Of a DNA stretch of 64,000 bases, positions 44,826-55,836 are shown piece after piece (position 1 is the stretch's first letter; every line of letters begins with the position of its first letter). The DNA comes from Pseudevernia furfuracea (Eukaryota > Ascomycota > Lecanoromycetes > Lecanorales > Parmeliaceae): positions 1 through 64,000 of the forward strand of contig JAIUPT010000031.1 of NCBI GenBank assembly GCA_022315425.1. Direction: 5' to 3'. The translations under genes and the position numbers were made by a program. Below the pieces are notes generated by a model that saw nothing but the letters and a program-made list of their open reading frames with translations, was not told the DNA's origin and did not search any database.

Positions 44826-47800
44826 ATGTCAGGTCAAACAAATAGCCAAAAATCCGCTAGTGGGAGTGGTAAACCTCCCTTCCGCGAAGATCGTACCAAG
44901 CTGCCACCTTCCAGGAGTAACAATTCTGGAGGAGGTAGAGATAGGCGAGGTGGAGGGAGTGGTCCAACATGCTTCAAGGTATATTCTGCCCATTCCATCT
45001 CGCTCCCGCACTGACTCTCCACTATAGTGTGACAAGCCCGGTCACATTGCGAAAGATTGTCCTGAAAGTTACGATAAGAAGCGAGGACCTGGCCTCACAG
45101 GTTCCAAGGAGCGTGAACGCGGACTGCATGGTGGACACGCACCGGGCGGACCCAGGGGAGGAGGTGGGGCGGGGATTGGCATGCCGGCGGCTTCCACGTG
45201 AGTAGCTTACCTTGCAAGTTCGCAGCTTACTTCACCTGGCTGCGCTGAATTTCTGTGCAGGCAGTCATCCTCAAAAACTCTCGAAGACAACAACAGAGAA
45301 GACGCCCTTCTCGCCGATTTTTCAGGCGTTAGCCGTTTTGCTGTAACGAAACCCTTTCGCCCCGGTTATGGCACCCTAGGAGAACAGGCAGAAGTCTTGA
45401 CGAACTATTTTGAAATGAAAATCCCAAAAGACCTCGTTCTGAACTCCTACACAATTAAGTTCACCGCAGTCCTCAAGGATAATGGAGATAAAACTCTCGA
45501 GCCTAAAGGCAAAAAATTGAAGCAGATCATCAGAATCATGCTAAGTTCCCGAGACTTCGTAAATTGGAAGAACATTATCGCCACTGACTTTCAGGAGAAC
45601 CTGATTTCTCTGGGTACTCTCCCCGAAAGCATCCGAAACCAAAAGGTCGACTATTTCCATGAAGTGGATGGTGTGGCAAGAAGCAATGCTCAAACATACC
45701 ATTTGCACATCGTGCCAGCCGTGAGGTTCCCGAGTTTGAGTATCTCCGAACTCGTACAATTCTTGGCCTCTACCGCGGCGGACGCACAGTATCCAGCGAA
45801 ATCGTCAATGGTAGATGCGCTGAATACTCTCATCGGACATTATACCAACTCTACCTCCACGACTTCCGTAATTGGGGGTAAAAGAGCTTTTCCGCAAAAC
45901 CTGGACACCCGACCTCTCGGTGCTGGTTTGAATGCTTTGCGCGGATTTTTTGCCAGCGTGCGACTTGCATCATATCGCACTCTGATCAACGTCAATGTTA
46001 GTCACGGAGCTTTCTACAACCCAGTCCCACTGTGCGATTTGATGGAGTCTTATGGCGTGACACCTTACGATGAATTGGAGACCTTCGTCAAGGGCCTAAA
46101 GGTGAGGACCAACTACCTGAAAGACAAGGAAGGTGAGTACATCACAATGGTCAAAACCATTTCCGGGTTTGCTCATGAGACCGATGGCTCTGGGCAAAAT
46201 CTTCCACCAAAGGTTGATGAATATGCTGGATCACCGTCCCAAGTGTGGTTCTATCTTAAAGACTCTGCGGAATTTGCCCGGTTGACCGCTGGCAAATCAG
46301 GGAAAATCAACGCCAAAAGCGTTGAGGGGTCCCACAGGAAGAAATTGAAAGCTGACCCTGGGAGGGGGCCAAACTATATCTCTATCTGTGAATTCTTTGG
46401 CGAGAGTATGATTCGCCCTATTTCATAGTCGTCGGCGTTGCTGACTCCACACAGAATACGGTCAATGGTCCGATCTAGATGGGACTTATCCATTGGTCAA
46501 CGTTGGACTCAAGAAGAACCCATCATACATACCTGCTGAGGTATGCGCCGTAGAGCCTGGGTATGTGTGAATCTACGAACTGCCTGTGGTAGTAAGGACG
46601 TGTACAGTAAAAGAGCAAGGCTAACCTCAATTTTCCCGACAGTCAGCTCTCTAGGTTGAGCCTGCAGCCTAATCAGACGAAAGAAATGATCAATTTCGCA
46701 AAAATTTCTCCTTCCGAGGTTTCAGAGAAGATCACGAGCAATGGTCTGAAGACCATGGGACTGTCTCCGAGATCCTCTCAGATGGTGAGAACCTATCACC
46801 AGCTCTGGCTCGGCACCACACTGACTCAGACAGGATGGTTTCGATATAAGCGTTGAAGAGAGCATGGTCAAAGTCCTTGGACGCATATTGAGATCGCCGA
46901 GCATGGATTACAACAACCAAATATTGGGGGCTACAGATGGGACCTGGAATCTTCGAGACGGAATTAAATTCAAGACACCTAGTAAACTTGAACGGTGGAG
47001 TTATATGGCCATTAGAAAGACCAGGGCAGAAAGCGGACGTGTTGTGCAGGATGATATTAAGCTGGAACGTAGCCTGAGTATGCTGCTCCAAGTCTTAAGG
47101 GAAGTCGGTATCGAGTCGAAGGCGCCGGTAAAGGGCAAAACATTGGAAATCACTACACCCAAAGACAAACTTCTAGCCGAAACGGTCGAAGCAGCCTCCC
47201 GGGGAAAGCTGGAAATTCTCTTCGTCATTCTACCCGAAAAAAATACAGCACTATACAACCAGGTCAAACAGCTCGCAGATATCAAGTTTGGGGTCTCGAC
47301 GATTTGTGTTGTTGGGAGGCCTGACAAGTTCTACAAGGACAACTGCCACCAATACTGCGCGAATGTCGCCCTCAAATTTAATCTGAAACTAGGTGGCACC
47401 AATCACGTACTTTCTGATCCCCAAAACCAGGCCGCGGAAGGGGTGGCTATTATTTCGGAGAAAACGACAATGGTGATTGGGATTGACGTGACGCATCCTG
47501 GCCCCGGTTCGGCAAATCCAAGCATAGCCGCTATGGTTGCAAGCATCGATGCTGACCTAGCACGATGGCCCGCGGATCTGCAAGTCCAAATCCGAACCCG
47601 CCAAGAGATGGTAACTTTGCTTGGTGACATGCTCAGGACCCGCCTTCTCCTCTGGAAAAAACACAACGGCATCTACCCAGAAAACATCCTTGTCTACCGT
47701 GACGGTGTTTCGGAAAGCCAGTATGACCAGGTACTTGAAAAGGAATTTAGTCTGATGAAGAAGGCTTGTCCAGAGCTATACGGAGAAACAAAGCAACAGC

Positions 47801-48333
47801 TTCCAAAATTCACGCTCGTCATTGTCGGCAAACGTCACCACACCCGTTTCTTCCCTGAACCCGGCTCTCGAGCCATGGACAGGAAGTCAGGCAACCCGAG
47901 ATGTGGCCTCGTGGTTGACCGTGGCATCACCGAAGCGCGCAACTGGGACTTCTTCCTCCAATCCCATACCTCACACCTAGGCACCGCTCGTCCATCCCAC
48001 TACTACGTTCTTTGGGACGAGATCTTCACCGATCCTAGTATCAAACCTCGCTACCCGGGTATCTCGCCGGCCGACTTGCTTGAGCAAGTGACATACGACA
48101 TGTGCTACCTTTTCGGCCGGGCCACTAAAGCTGTCAGTCTCTGCCCGCCAGTCTACTATGCGGACATTGCGTGTGAGAGGGCAGGACGCTATCTTGCTGA
48201 TAAGTCGTATGGCTCTGAGTCAGGGAGAAGTGATAGTGAAATGAGTGACGGGGAGCGAGAGCACCTTCGTCGGAGACTGCAGAATGAAATTGAAATTCAT
48301 GAAAAGTTGAAAGAAACGATGTTTTACATCTAG
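44826..48333 (+). CDS. Argonaute with N-terminal CCHC zinc knuckle, 6 exons
   Basis: Exons 44826-44978, 45028-45197, 45261-46405, 46455-46560, 46643-46784 and 46834-48333 join in frame, giving 1,071 residues. The N-terminus is Gly/Arg/Ser-rich, then CFKCDKPGHIAKDC, a CCHC zinc knuckle whose codons are split by intron 1, then an RGG-like linker. Next come the N, DUF1785 (RPLGAGLNALRGFF), PAZ, MID and PIWI regions. The PIWI slicer set is visible: D790 (GIDVTHPGP), E830, D862 (RDGVSE) and H961 (SHYYVLW). The family binds small RNA and cuts target RNA in quelling-type silencing. All four catalytic residues are present. The zinc knuckle is not part of the usual Argonaute layout. Confidence 0.93.
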
Positions 48334-49239
48334 ATTCTATGCCTCTATGGCACGCAAGCAAAGGGTGAGTGGCGCGTGGCAAGCATGTTACTCCTGTTTG
48401 TACAAGCGATGATACCACAGTCAATGGACCCTACGAGCATTAGAGATGAATGGCGACCAGGAGAGTGAAGTGCGTCTTGAAAATGAGGATTTACGATTGA
48501 TGACTTCGTCTAGTTGCTAGAAGGCTTTCTGAGAGATTTAGCATGCTTAACACTCGTACGTACTTGCAGCTTGCCAGGTCAATCTTCATGATGCACTACA
48601 CAGCACCAAACAAATTTCTCACGAACATCTCATTTAGCCATCTGGAAAAGATTGAGTTGCCTACAAGCGTCTTGCTCACAACTTTACCGGTATTCCCTGC
48701 CAGATGGCTTTACACTAACCTCATCCCTGTCTGTTTATTGCATATACAAGTTTCCAGGGCCAGAGTAGCATACTTTCACCGCAAGCAACCTCAGCCGCCA
48801 TCGCAGCAATCAGTGATGCCCCATTCAAAACGACAAGATTGTGACGATGACCAGGTAGCCACAAAAGGTCTTGTTCAGTTCAAGAGTAATGAGCAGGGCA
48901 ACACGGTTCGCGGCGGTAAATCTTGCGGCAGTAGGCAAGTGTTTAGGATATCAAAATGCCTCTGTAAAGTCGTAGTCTTGCTAGCTACGAGTTCAATAAA
49001 TGTACGATCAGTCTCGGCTACTCATTGGTTAGGGTTAGGGTTATCGCTCTGCTTTTCGAATTTTGAAAGTTTCACCGCTTCTTGGCGATTTATTACACTT
49101 TCTTTTTCCGAGACAACATACTCTGTTTCGTACATCGTTTACGCTCTTTCTCTGTATTCAACCCTCGACGACAACTGGGTATCCACGAGGTGTGAGGGCA
49201 CTGAACTTATCATAAAAGCATCCAGCCTACGAATCCAGT
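48334..49239. other. Intergenic with interstitial telomere repeat
   Basis: No supported gene, although an open frame covers 48543-49331 without recognisable motif. The telomere-type repeat at 49027-49043 is listed separately. Confidence 0.45.
49027..49043 (+). repeat. Interstitial telomeric repeat
   Basis: GGTTAGGGTTAGGGTTA, almost three TTAGGG units, about 200 bp upstream of the methyltransferase start. The G-strand is on the + strand, opposite in sense to the left telomere. Confidence 0.85.
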
Positions 49240-49977
49240 ATGGAAAAGTCACAGACAGCTCAACCCATGAACTCCGACGAGCAATTCTGGACCGATCTCG
49301 GCATGAGATACGAAGCCACCTTTGGCCATGATAGCGGCCTCCACAACGTAATCCAGGGATACCTCAACATGCTCCCCACCTCCGCCTTCGTCATAGACTG
49401 CGGCTCCGGCACCGGGAAACCCGTCGCCAAAGCGATCGCCGAAAGCGGACGCCACGTCCACGGCATCGACATGTCGCCCGGCATGGTCTCACTGAGCCGC
49501 AAAGCCGTCCCAAGCGGGTCTTTCGAGGTAGCCAACATGCTGGACTATGCGCCGACAGTAAGCTACGACGGTGCTGTAGCGAGTCTCTCGATCTTTGAGC
49601 TCACGCGCCAAGAGATAGACACCATGGCACACAAGTGGTTTCAATGGCTGAAGCCGGGTGGGTTGTTGCTGATTAACACCTTTGGCGCCGAAGATTGCGC
49701 GCAGGCGAAGGCTGAGAACTACGACGCTGATGGCGAGTGTGCAAACAAGGTTGAATGGAAGTTTATGGGCAACAATGTCCTGATAACGCTGTTTACAAAG
49801 GCGGGCTGGAAGGTGCTTTTGGAGAAGGCAGGATTTGACATCGTCCACACCGAGGAGGATCAGTTCATCCCACCAGCAGCTGCAGACTGCGACCCCGAGC
49901 CGCGCTACTACATCATTGCTAAGAAAACATCGAGCACTTACGGTTCAACGTTGGTATATAAAGGCTTTAGGGAGTGA
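49240..49977 (+). CDS. Class I SAM-dependent methyltransferase
   Basis: Uninterrupted 245-residue frame. Motif I for S-adenosylmethionine is VIDCGSGTGKP (D53 to G59), with the acidic loop GIDMS after beta-2, then a motif-II-like YDGAVASLSIFEL and a motif-III-like LKPGGLLLINTFG. The fold is that of UbiE/class I small-molecule methyltransferases. No leader or membrane segment, so cytosolic. The substrate is unknown. It follows the Argonaute on the same strand but there is no reason to link their functions. Confidence 0.85.
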   Translation: MEKSQTAQPMNSDEQFWTDLGMRYEATFGHDSGLHNVIQGYLNMLPTSAFVIDCGSGTGKPVAKAIAESGRHVHGIDMSPGMVSLSRKAVPSGSFEVANMLDYAPTVSYDGAVASLSIFELTRQEIDTMAHKWFQWLKPGGLLLINTFGAEDCAQAKAENYDADGECANKVEWKFMGNNVLITLFTKAGWKVLLEKAGFDIVHTEEDQFIPPAAADCDPEPRYYIIAKKTSSTYGSTLVYKGFRE

Positions 49978-50857
49978 GATGGATATGGTACGGCATCAAG
50001 GTGCTTGAGCCCACTATTCGTACTTGGCAGAACGGTTGTAGCTCTATCGAAGCTACTAGGCTCTCGCTAGAGCTGCGGAGCTGGAGAACCCACCAAATAC
50101 TTCGAGATGAAATACAAATATCAAACTAGTCATCTATATGCTCAGTCTGTCATCTTTTGCTTGCAATTATCCTCGCGTTAGCGATGGAGTTGCTTGGGGC
50201 TAGATCGCAGTAATCCGATGAAGTCTAGAAAAGAGACCGGTACCACAGGATGCGCCAAAATGCTGCATAAGATTTTCATTATCATGGGCATTTGCCACTC
50301 TCAATCTCAACGAACGAAACCGATCAAAAAGATTCTTCTTGTTCTGCGCAGCTCTTCAGATCGAAGTACTCGTTTTGCGTTGAGCCCCATGGCTGTGTAC
50401 GCTATGCATCAGCGCGGGAACGCCGCAAGACCTGAAGTAGTGAAAGGCTGACGTATTCACAATTCTGCGTTGGTGTGACTCGTAGACTTGTGGAATCCTG
50501 CGGAAGCAGCAGCTGAGTCCTCCTCGGCATGCCCTCGGCTGCCTTTCCGAGTACCTCGGGATTGCAAGATCGATACCGAACTGGGCAAGTATTTCGCAGG
50601 CTCGGATTTTGAAATCCTTACCAATCAAGGCTAGTGTTTCGCAGACTCGGGAAATAGTGGCCAGCACCTCGCAATACGTAAGACTTCCAGCACGCGCTCA
50701 GTATATAAGACTGCTGCCTTCTCCGAAAATATGCACAAACAACTCACTCGCAAGAAACAACAGACACATCCAAACGCGAACGTTCAGATCTAAAAGCGTC
50801 AGACCTATACACTCCCACCACCCTTTTCCGAACTCGACCAAACATCGCCTTTGCGCC
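49978..50857. other. Intergenic
   Basis: No supported gene. Repeated words such as CAGCACCTCGCA and ATTTCGCAGGCTCGG occur at 50540-50690. The right end holds the promoter of the next gene. Confidence 0.4.
50702..50709 (+). promoter_or_regulatory. TATA box of the 50858 gene
   Basis: TATATAAG lies about 150 bp upstream of the ATG, preceded by GC-mixed sequence and followed by a CA/CT-rich leader containing ACAAACAACTCACTC-type sequence, common in fungal 5' UTRs. Confidence 0.45.
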
Positions 50858-51427
50858 ATGGGATTGATCAAGACAGCTATCATGACAGGGGGAGGCATTT
50901 ATGCGGTCAACAAACTTGCCAAGTGAGCGACCCCATCTCCTCCAGTTCATCCATAGAAGTTTTCTGATACTCCTGTGTCCAGATCAGTCGAAACGCGCCA
51001 GGGCAACCCTCAGTATCGCGAACAGCCTTATTATCCAGAGAGAAGCAGCATTCCCCCCCAATACCAACCCCCTGCCCAAGCCTGCGATGCGCCACCGGGA
51101 TACTGGTACTCATCAGAACACAATGCTTACTATCCAGTGCTACGCGCTCCCCAAGGCGACAAGAGCAGTGACGCAATCTCATCGTCGCAGCGCGGGTACC
51201 AAGACCAAGGCCTGGACAATGAGCAGTCTACCACCCCTCCTCCGTACTCATCCCGGCGGCAGATTGGGTACGCGTCGCCCCTCAATCAAGGCGGTGAGCG
51301 GGCTCATGGCGCGTCGTCGACTTTTTATCGAGGTGACTTGGCTGGACAGGCGATGGACTTCATGATGAGCGCGGCAGATGGGAAGAAGAGAAACAGTGGA
51401 GAAGGTCTTGGAAAGAGATTCGGATGA
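50858..51427 (+). CDS. Small protein with short N-terminal hydrophobic anchor, 2 exons
   Basis: Exons 50858-50922 and 50983-51427 are joined over a 60-nt intron (GTGAGC...GTCCAG), giving 169 residues. The N-terminus MGLIKTAIMTGGGIYAVNKL is a short hydrophobic glycine-rich segment of a type I recall from many conserved hypothetical fungal proteins. The rest is hydrophilic and rich in Pro, Gln and Ser, probably disordered, ending in DFMMSAADGKKR. Function unknown. The start is supported by the Met-Gly context CGCCATGGG. Confidence 0.7.
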
Positions 51428-53653
51428 TCGTTGGGGTCGGGTTTTGGCTGGAGTGATGCTGGGTCTGATTTCTCGTTGAGATTGTACCATACGTGTTGTT
51501 TCAGGCGACTTGAGCATAGAGGGGATTTCACGAAAGGTCACTTTAGAAGCTGGAGGTGATTGTAGGAGTAGAAAGCTATTGGGGCGAGCAGCCTCTTGAT
51601 CCATATATTTCATGCGAGTTGATAACAAAGGAGATAAAAAGAATCAAATCAAAAACCTTGCAAGATACCCTGTTATTATGTGGCAAGAAAGTGGAAACAG
51701 TGCCGTGTGGAAATGCTAGCCAGACTGGGCTTCAGGTAGCATGACAGGGAATAACCTAGGTAAGTGCGCATCCTTAGCTTGCCATAGGCCGAGTGAGTAC
51801 ATAAACAGTACCGACATCGCCGATTGGGTCATCCTTCCGAGTAAGAAAAGAGTCGAACCTCTGCCGTCTCGTCTGCTGATCAGCGCTCAATGCAATATAA
51901 GAAAGAAACTTGTGCGGTTGTACTGTTCGAAGAGCTCTCAGAAAGTCCGGGCTCGCGTTCAATCCCCTTTCCGTCTCCTTCTCGGATTGCGGATACCTAA
52001 GGCGAGAAATAGCGTCGAAATTCTCCAGAGGGTTCTTGTGCTAGGGCTCCCTAGCCTTTGTAGATTGAGCCCCTTCTTCCGAGGCGCGGATCTTCAACGT
52101 TGCAGAATATCCAATCCTGAGCTCCTGCATCTTGCCAGCCATGAGCATTCCTATCATAGGCCCAGCCGCTGGCCACCAATACCATTCTCGATTTAGCGCT
52201 CGTCTAGCCTCCTTTGCCTCGTCCATTTCTTGGATGGAGTCCCGGGGCACTTAGATAGCCACAGAATGTAGAAACATTTGTAGAGTGATGAAAGTGGAAA
52301 GATGGTCCCAGAAGTGTGTGCAGTCATGGTCGTCAGCGCATGTTGAACGACGGGCGAAACCAATCTCTTTGATCCGTCGTCAGGAGCTAGGCCGAAGACC
52401 TCTGAGGAACTTTAGCACAGTACGAGCATCGTTATTAAATGTAAAGCGGTCAAAGCCGTAAAAAAAGATCTCCATCGCCTCCTGTCTGATCTGGTGGTTG
52501 ACGTAGAAGATGGCAATTGGGACTGGTATGACCGCTAAGGCGTCGATATCGCTGTTCCCCCACCGATCAGTGTTCTTACTATTATGCCCTTTTCTGTTCT
52601 CTTTGTTATCTTTGTCCTCGCTTGCGTAATTTTCTTCCCAGCTGTTACTGTAGCCGTGAGAAGTAGTTCTGGCAGCTTCTTTCTTCCTCCAGCGACGCTC
52701 GCAATCGTGGTGTAGCTAGCCTCCATCCGGTAGACATAAAAGTGAATAGTGGATGATGAGTTCCCAAGCCTCGCGTGAGAGGCTCGAGAAAAACATGATA
52801 TGTTGAGTGAGTGGTGACTAGTAGACGCGCTCAAATGCGCTAACATCCTAAAATTTGATCTCTAGCGCGATTCAAGCCGAAAATCTCCCCCTCGCTCTCG
52901 CTCCCCCTCTTCCTTCCTCAACGACTTATTTCTCCTCCCAATATCGACTCCTTCAACTCGCCTGACGCTCTTCTTTGCTATCATGCTGCAAATAGGATCA
53001 TATCACCCTTAAAGTTTTAGGCATATGTCTACTCTGGTACCAAGCCTTCTCAAGGTTTCAGGACTGCCCAGATCGCCTCATGTGTTGCGTACGTCCACTG
53101 CAACGCGATTCCTCGCTCTGACCGGAAACATGTGGAGCCTGTATGAGCTGAGACAAATCCCTTGATGGTCAACAACATATCTGTGCCGGGGGCGCACTTT
53201 CATTGTTTCGTTCGCGGCTTGTGTTTGAGATCAGTCCCTGCCAACCGACGCCCGCTACGCTTCGAGCTCCCGTCTCTATTCCTCAAGTCTTTACTCGAGA
53301 AGCAATAAGTGCACGACCCACGGATTGTCTCAAGATTAAAAAAAAAAAGGCCCGGACTGTTTGCATGGGGTTGCGCCTGAATTGAAACCTATGCCTGGCG
53401 GGAAAAGCGCCACAGCCTCGTTTCGGGCATTCTTCCGCTTGCCTGACCATTCAGCGTTTACTTGCAGTTTGACAATGTGTATCAGGCCAAATTTGGACGT
53501 GTTCGAGGATTCTTCGAAGATCTATATGTATGAGAACAAACTGTCTGCTGCAAAATGGAGATTGCACCTGTTCACAGTGGCGCATCCCCAGTGACGTTGG
53601 TCTTATCATCGCAGGTGAAATATTCATAGCATCCTTTTTTCAACGCCTTGATC
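51428..53653. other. Mostly intergenic
   Basis: About 2.2 kb without a confidently supported gene. A possible short frame on the minus strand (52041-52226) is listed separately. A run of A (53339-53349) and CT-rich stretches at 52880-52960 are present. Confidence 0.4.
52041..52226 (-). CDS. Possible small protein or terminal exon
   Basis: 61 codons from ATG 52226 to TAG: MDEAKEARRALNREW, then a hydrophobic WPAAGPMIGMLMAG stretch and a charged tail. Composition is protein-like, and upstream TATCTAAG could be a 3' splice site for a missing exon. No homologue is recognised. It may be chance. Confidence 0.25.
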   Translation of the reverse strand: MDEAKEARRALNREWYWWPAAGPMIGMLMAGKMQELRIGYSATLKIRASEEGAQSTKAREP

Positions 53654-54487
53654 ATGTCTACTTTCCGTCGTCTCCTATCGCTCCCTTTGCTCTTGGTCGC
53701 ATTTTCATTCCTGGCCACGGCATCCCCTCTCTCCTCCCGCTCCACCACCTACTACGGCCTGATCTTCGCTACAGACTCAGGATGCACTCCAGACCAAACA
53801 ACCCAAGTCCTCAACGCCGTCACCGACATGCGCGCCCTCTGCAACAGCGCCATCTCCGCTCTCCAACCCCCCTCCAACAGTCTCTCCTCCTACTTCTTCA
53901 AGCCCAGCTACTTCTCCTCCGCCAGTGCTGTCTTCAACGCCACCCTCTTCTCCACCCAACCTCTACAAGACCTACCCACCTCCCCCTCCCTCGGCTACAA
54001 CCAGATCCAGCTCTACTGCGCCAACGAAACCGACTCCACCTGCAACACGCTTTCTCCAGGCGACAACAACCTCGCCGACAAAAGTTCCAAAACCACAACC
54101 TGGGGCTACATCGGTGCGAACCCCGTCTTCGGCGCCGGCGGGGCCGCGCAAATCTACGCCTGTCCCGCTCTCCTCAACGGCACTCTCCCCCGCAGCGCGC
54201 CCTCGTGCACGGGGACGCCTGGCCTGGCGACCATGGGATGGGCGTTCCTGCGGACGCTCGTGCAACTCAAGATGTTCCAGACGGTTCCGAAATTAGCTAC
54301 CTGGGCCACGATTAGCGATCAAGCGCCGGGGGTGGAGCAGAGTCATGAACTAGTGGCGAGTGGGTCGGATCAGTACGGGTTGAATGCGGATAATTTTGCG
54401 GAGCTGGCGGTTTGGGCGTTGGCGTTGGGTGCGGGTGGTAACGCTGAGGAGCCTTTTCAATGTCCTCAGAATCTTCCGTTTCATTAG
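53654..54487 (+). CDS. Secreted metalloprotease-like protein lacking HExxH
   Basis: 277 residues without introns, starting at ATG 53654 with a strong signal peptide (STFRRLLSLPLLLVAFSFLATASP). The mature part reads YYGLIFATDSGCTPDQ..., with NETD and NGT sequons. The C-terminal YGLNADNFAELAVW resembles the NADxxAxxA helix of M35-type enzymes, but where the zinc helix HExxH is expected the chain reads MGWAFLRTL. It therefore looks like a non-catalytic relative. Strong codon bias to C-ending codons in the first two thirds suggests expression. What it does is unknown. Confidence 0.65.
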   Translation: MSTFRRLLSLPLLLVAFSFLATASPLSSRSTTYYGLIFATDSGCTPDQTTQVLNAVTDMRALCNSAISALQPPSNSLSSYFFKPSYFSSASAVFNATLFSTQPLQDLPTSPSLGYNQIQLYCANETDSTCNTLSPGDNNLADKSSKTTTWGYIGANPVFGAGGAAQIYACPALLNGTLPRSAPSCTGTPGLATMGWAFLRTLVQLKMFQTVPKLATWATISDQAPGVEQSHELVASGSDQYGLNADNFAELAVWALALGAGGNAEEPFQCPQNLPFH

Positions 54488-55836
54488 GTTCCGTCTGTCT
54501 GTACTTGAACTCCAAGCTATCTGTCACTCTTCGGAAAGTACATCGCGCAATGTGATCATCGTGACCTCCAGTTCTTAGGGGAGCGACTACCCACTATCCG
54601 AACTTCCACATGCTCTCGACGAGCGTGCCCTGCACAGTTCTCTGGGCAAGTCGACCTCAGTTGGTCTAGTATGGCTCGCAGGATACGAAGCTTGACCTTC
54701 GAGTTCCTGTTTGATGTAGGCCAGATATAACGACCATCGTCAGGAATCCCCTCTTAGACCGCGATAGCTTCAGCACTCGCGAACCAATGCAAAGCTCTGA
54801 ATTTCTCAAAGAACTTATACATCCTTATATCGTCGGGTTGTGTAGTGATCTTGAGCGTGACCAAAGTCTTACAAAAGCGCAACAGCTGGATTATTTCGTA
54901 CGAATTGTTGCTAGAATCGAGGTGGCAGGTGACGCGGCGGAGTCGGTCTCTCCGATTACGATCTCTCAGCCACTTAACGAGCACGTTGCCCAGCTGAATA
55001 AGCCTGAACTACTTCTGGCCCATTTCCTCCCCGATCTGATGACAGGTAACCATTAACCCCTTACGCAATTCAGGAGAGACCGTTCTCGGGGGTCTGAAAA
55101 CACAGTGGTTGGCATTCCACCGATCAACGAACACTGGCTGCTGATTGTCTGCGAGAGTGAACTCGTACACCATCTGTCTTGGTTCAGATGGGAGTTTCAT
55201 GAAGAGGGCGAAGCGAAGAGGTTTGGTCGTTGTAGGGGGCTTTTGCTGGTTAGACTTCTGCGTCATTTCCTTCCCACCTTTGACATCTTTGCTGGCGCCC
55301 TCTTTTGCTTTGGCTTTGCTAATATATTCAAAAGCAATCTAGGATATGCATGAAAGTTATCGGAACCATTGTAGCAATCAATCCAGTAGAGCTCTGATTG
55401 CAAGGCACCAATCACAAGTGATGCAAAAGTCAAACAGCATGCCACCATGTTCGAAACTGCTAGCATCAAGACAGAGAAGACATTTGGGAAATCTTGGGTT
55501 GTGTACAATCGATGGCAGACAAATATACCGAAAAGCGTCCATCGGCAACCGCTTGGTTCTTGAAATTCTGACAAAGTCATTGATGAAAACAGTAGCAATG
55601 GATTAATTAACATGCTCGCGAAGTTTACAGTCTCGTAGCAAGTGCAAAGGCCTCAGCACAGAATGCCTGCTGTTCGGACTGAAGACAAGCAAAAAAGACG
55701 AAATGAAAGAAGAGTTGACCCTAAGGTAAAGGTGGTCGGTGCTGAGACTCCAGCTCAGTTGCACTTCGGCGTTCGTCGACTTGTTGATTCCTTCTCTATC
55801 AGTCTTCACTGCAGAACTCTTTTGCTCTCAAAATCT
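54488..55836. other. Intergenic, no supported gene
   Basis: Open frames on both strands (for example 55009-55266 and 54754-54984, both -) read like fragments of a small fungal F-box-type or unknown protein, MKLPSEPRQMVYEF being suggestive, but no complete structure can be drawn. Possibly a decayed gene. Confidence 0.35.
55009..55209 (-). pseudogene. Fragment resembling fungal F-box-like/hypothetical protein
   Basis: The reading FMKLPSEPRQMVYEFTLADNQQPVFVD starts near 55205, a pattern typical of fungal proteins that open with a LP-x-E-x-R-x-x-IYE motif. Downstream open pieces at 54754-54984 (-) may continue it (LDSSNNSYEIIQLLRFC). No clean splice model joins them, so it is listed as a probable remnant. 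Confidence 0.35.

Noticed and set aside
48543..49331. 262-codon frame upstream of the methyltransferase
   Set aside because: Low-complexity composition, overlaps the methyltransferase start in another frame and reads through the TTAGGG repeat.
53530..54315. 261-codon frame overlapping the 53654 gene
   Set aside because: Shadow of the C-ending codon bias of the secreted protein; Arg/His/Pro-rich without domains.
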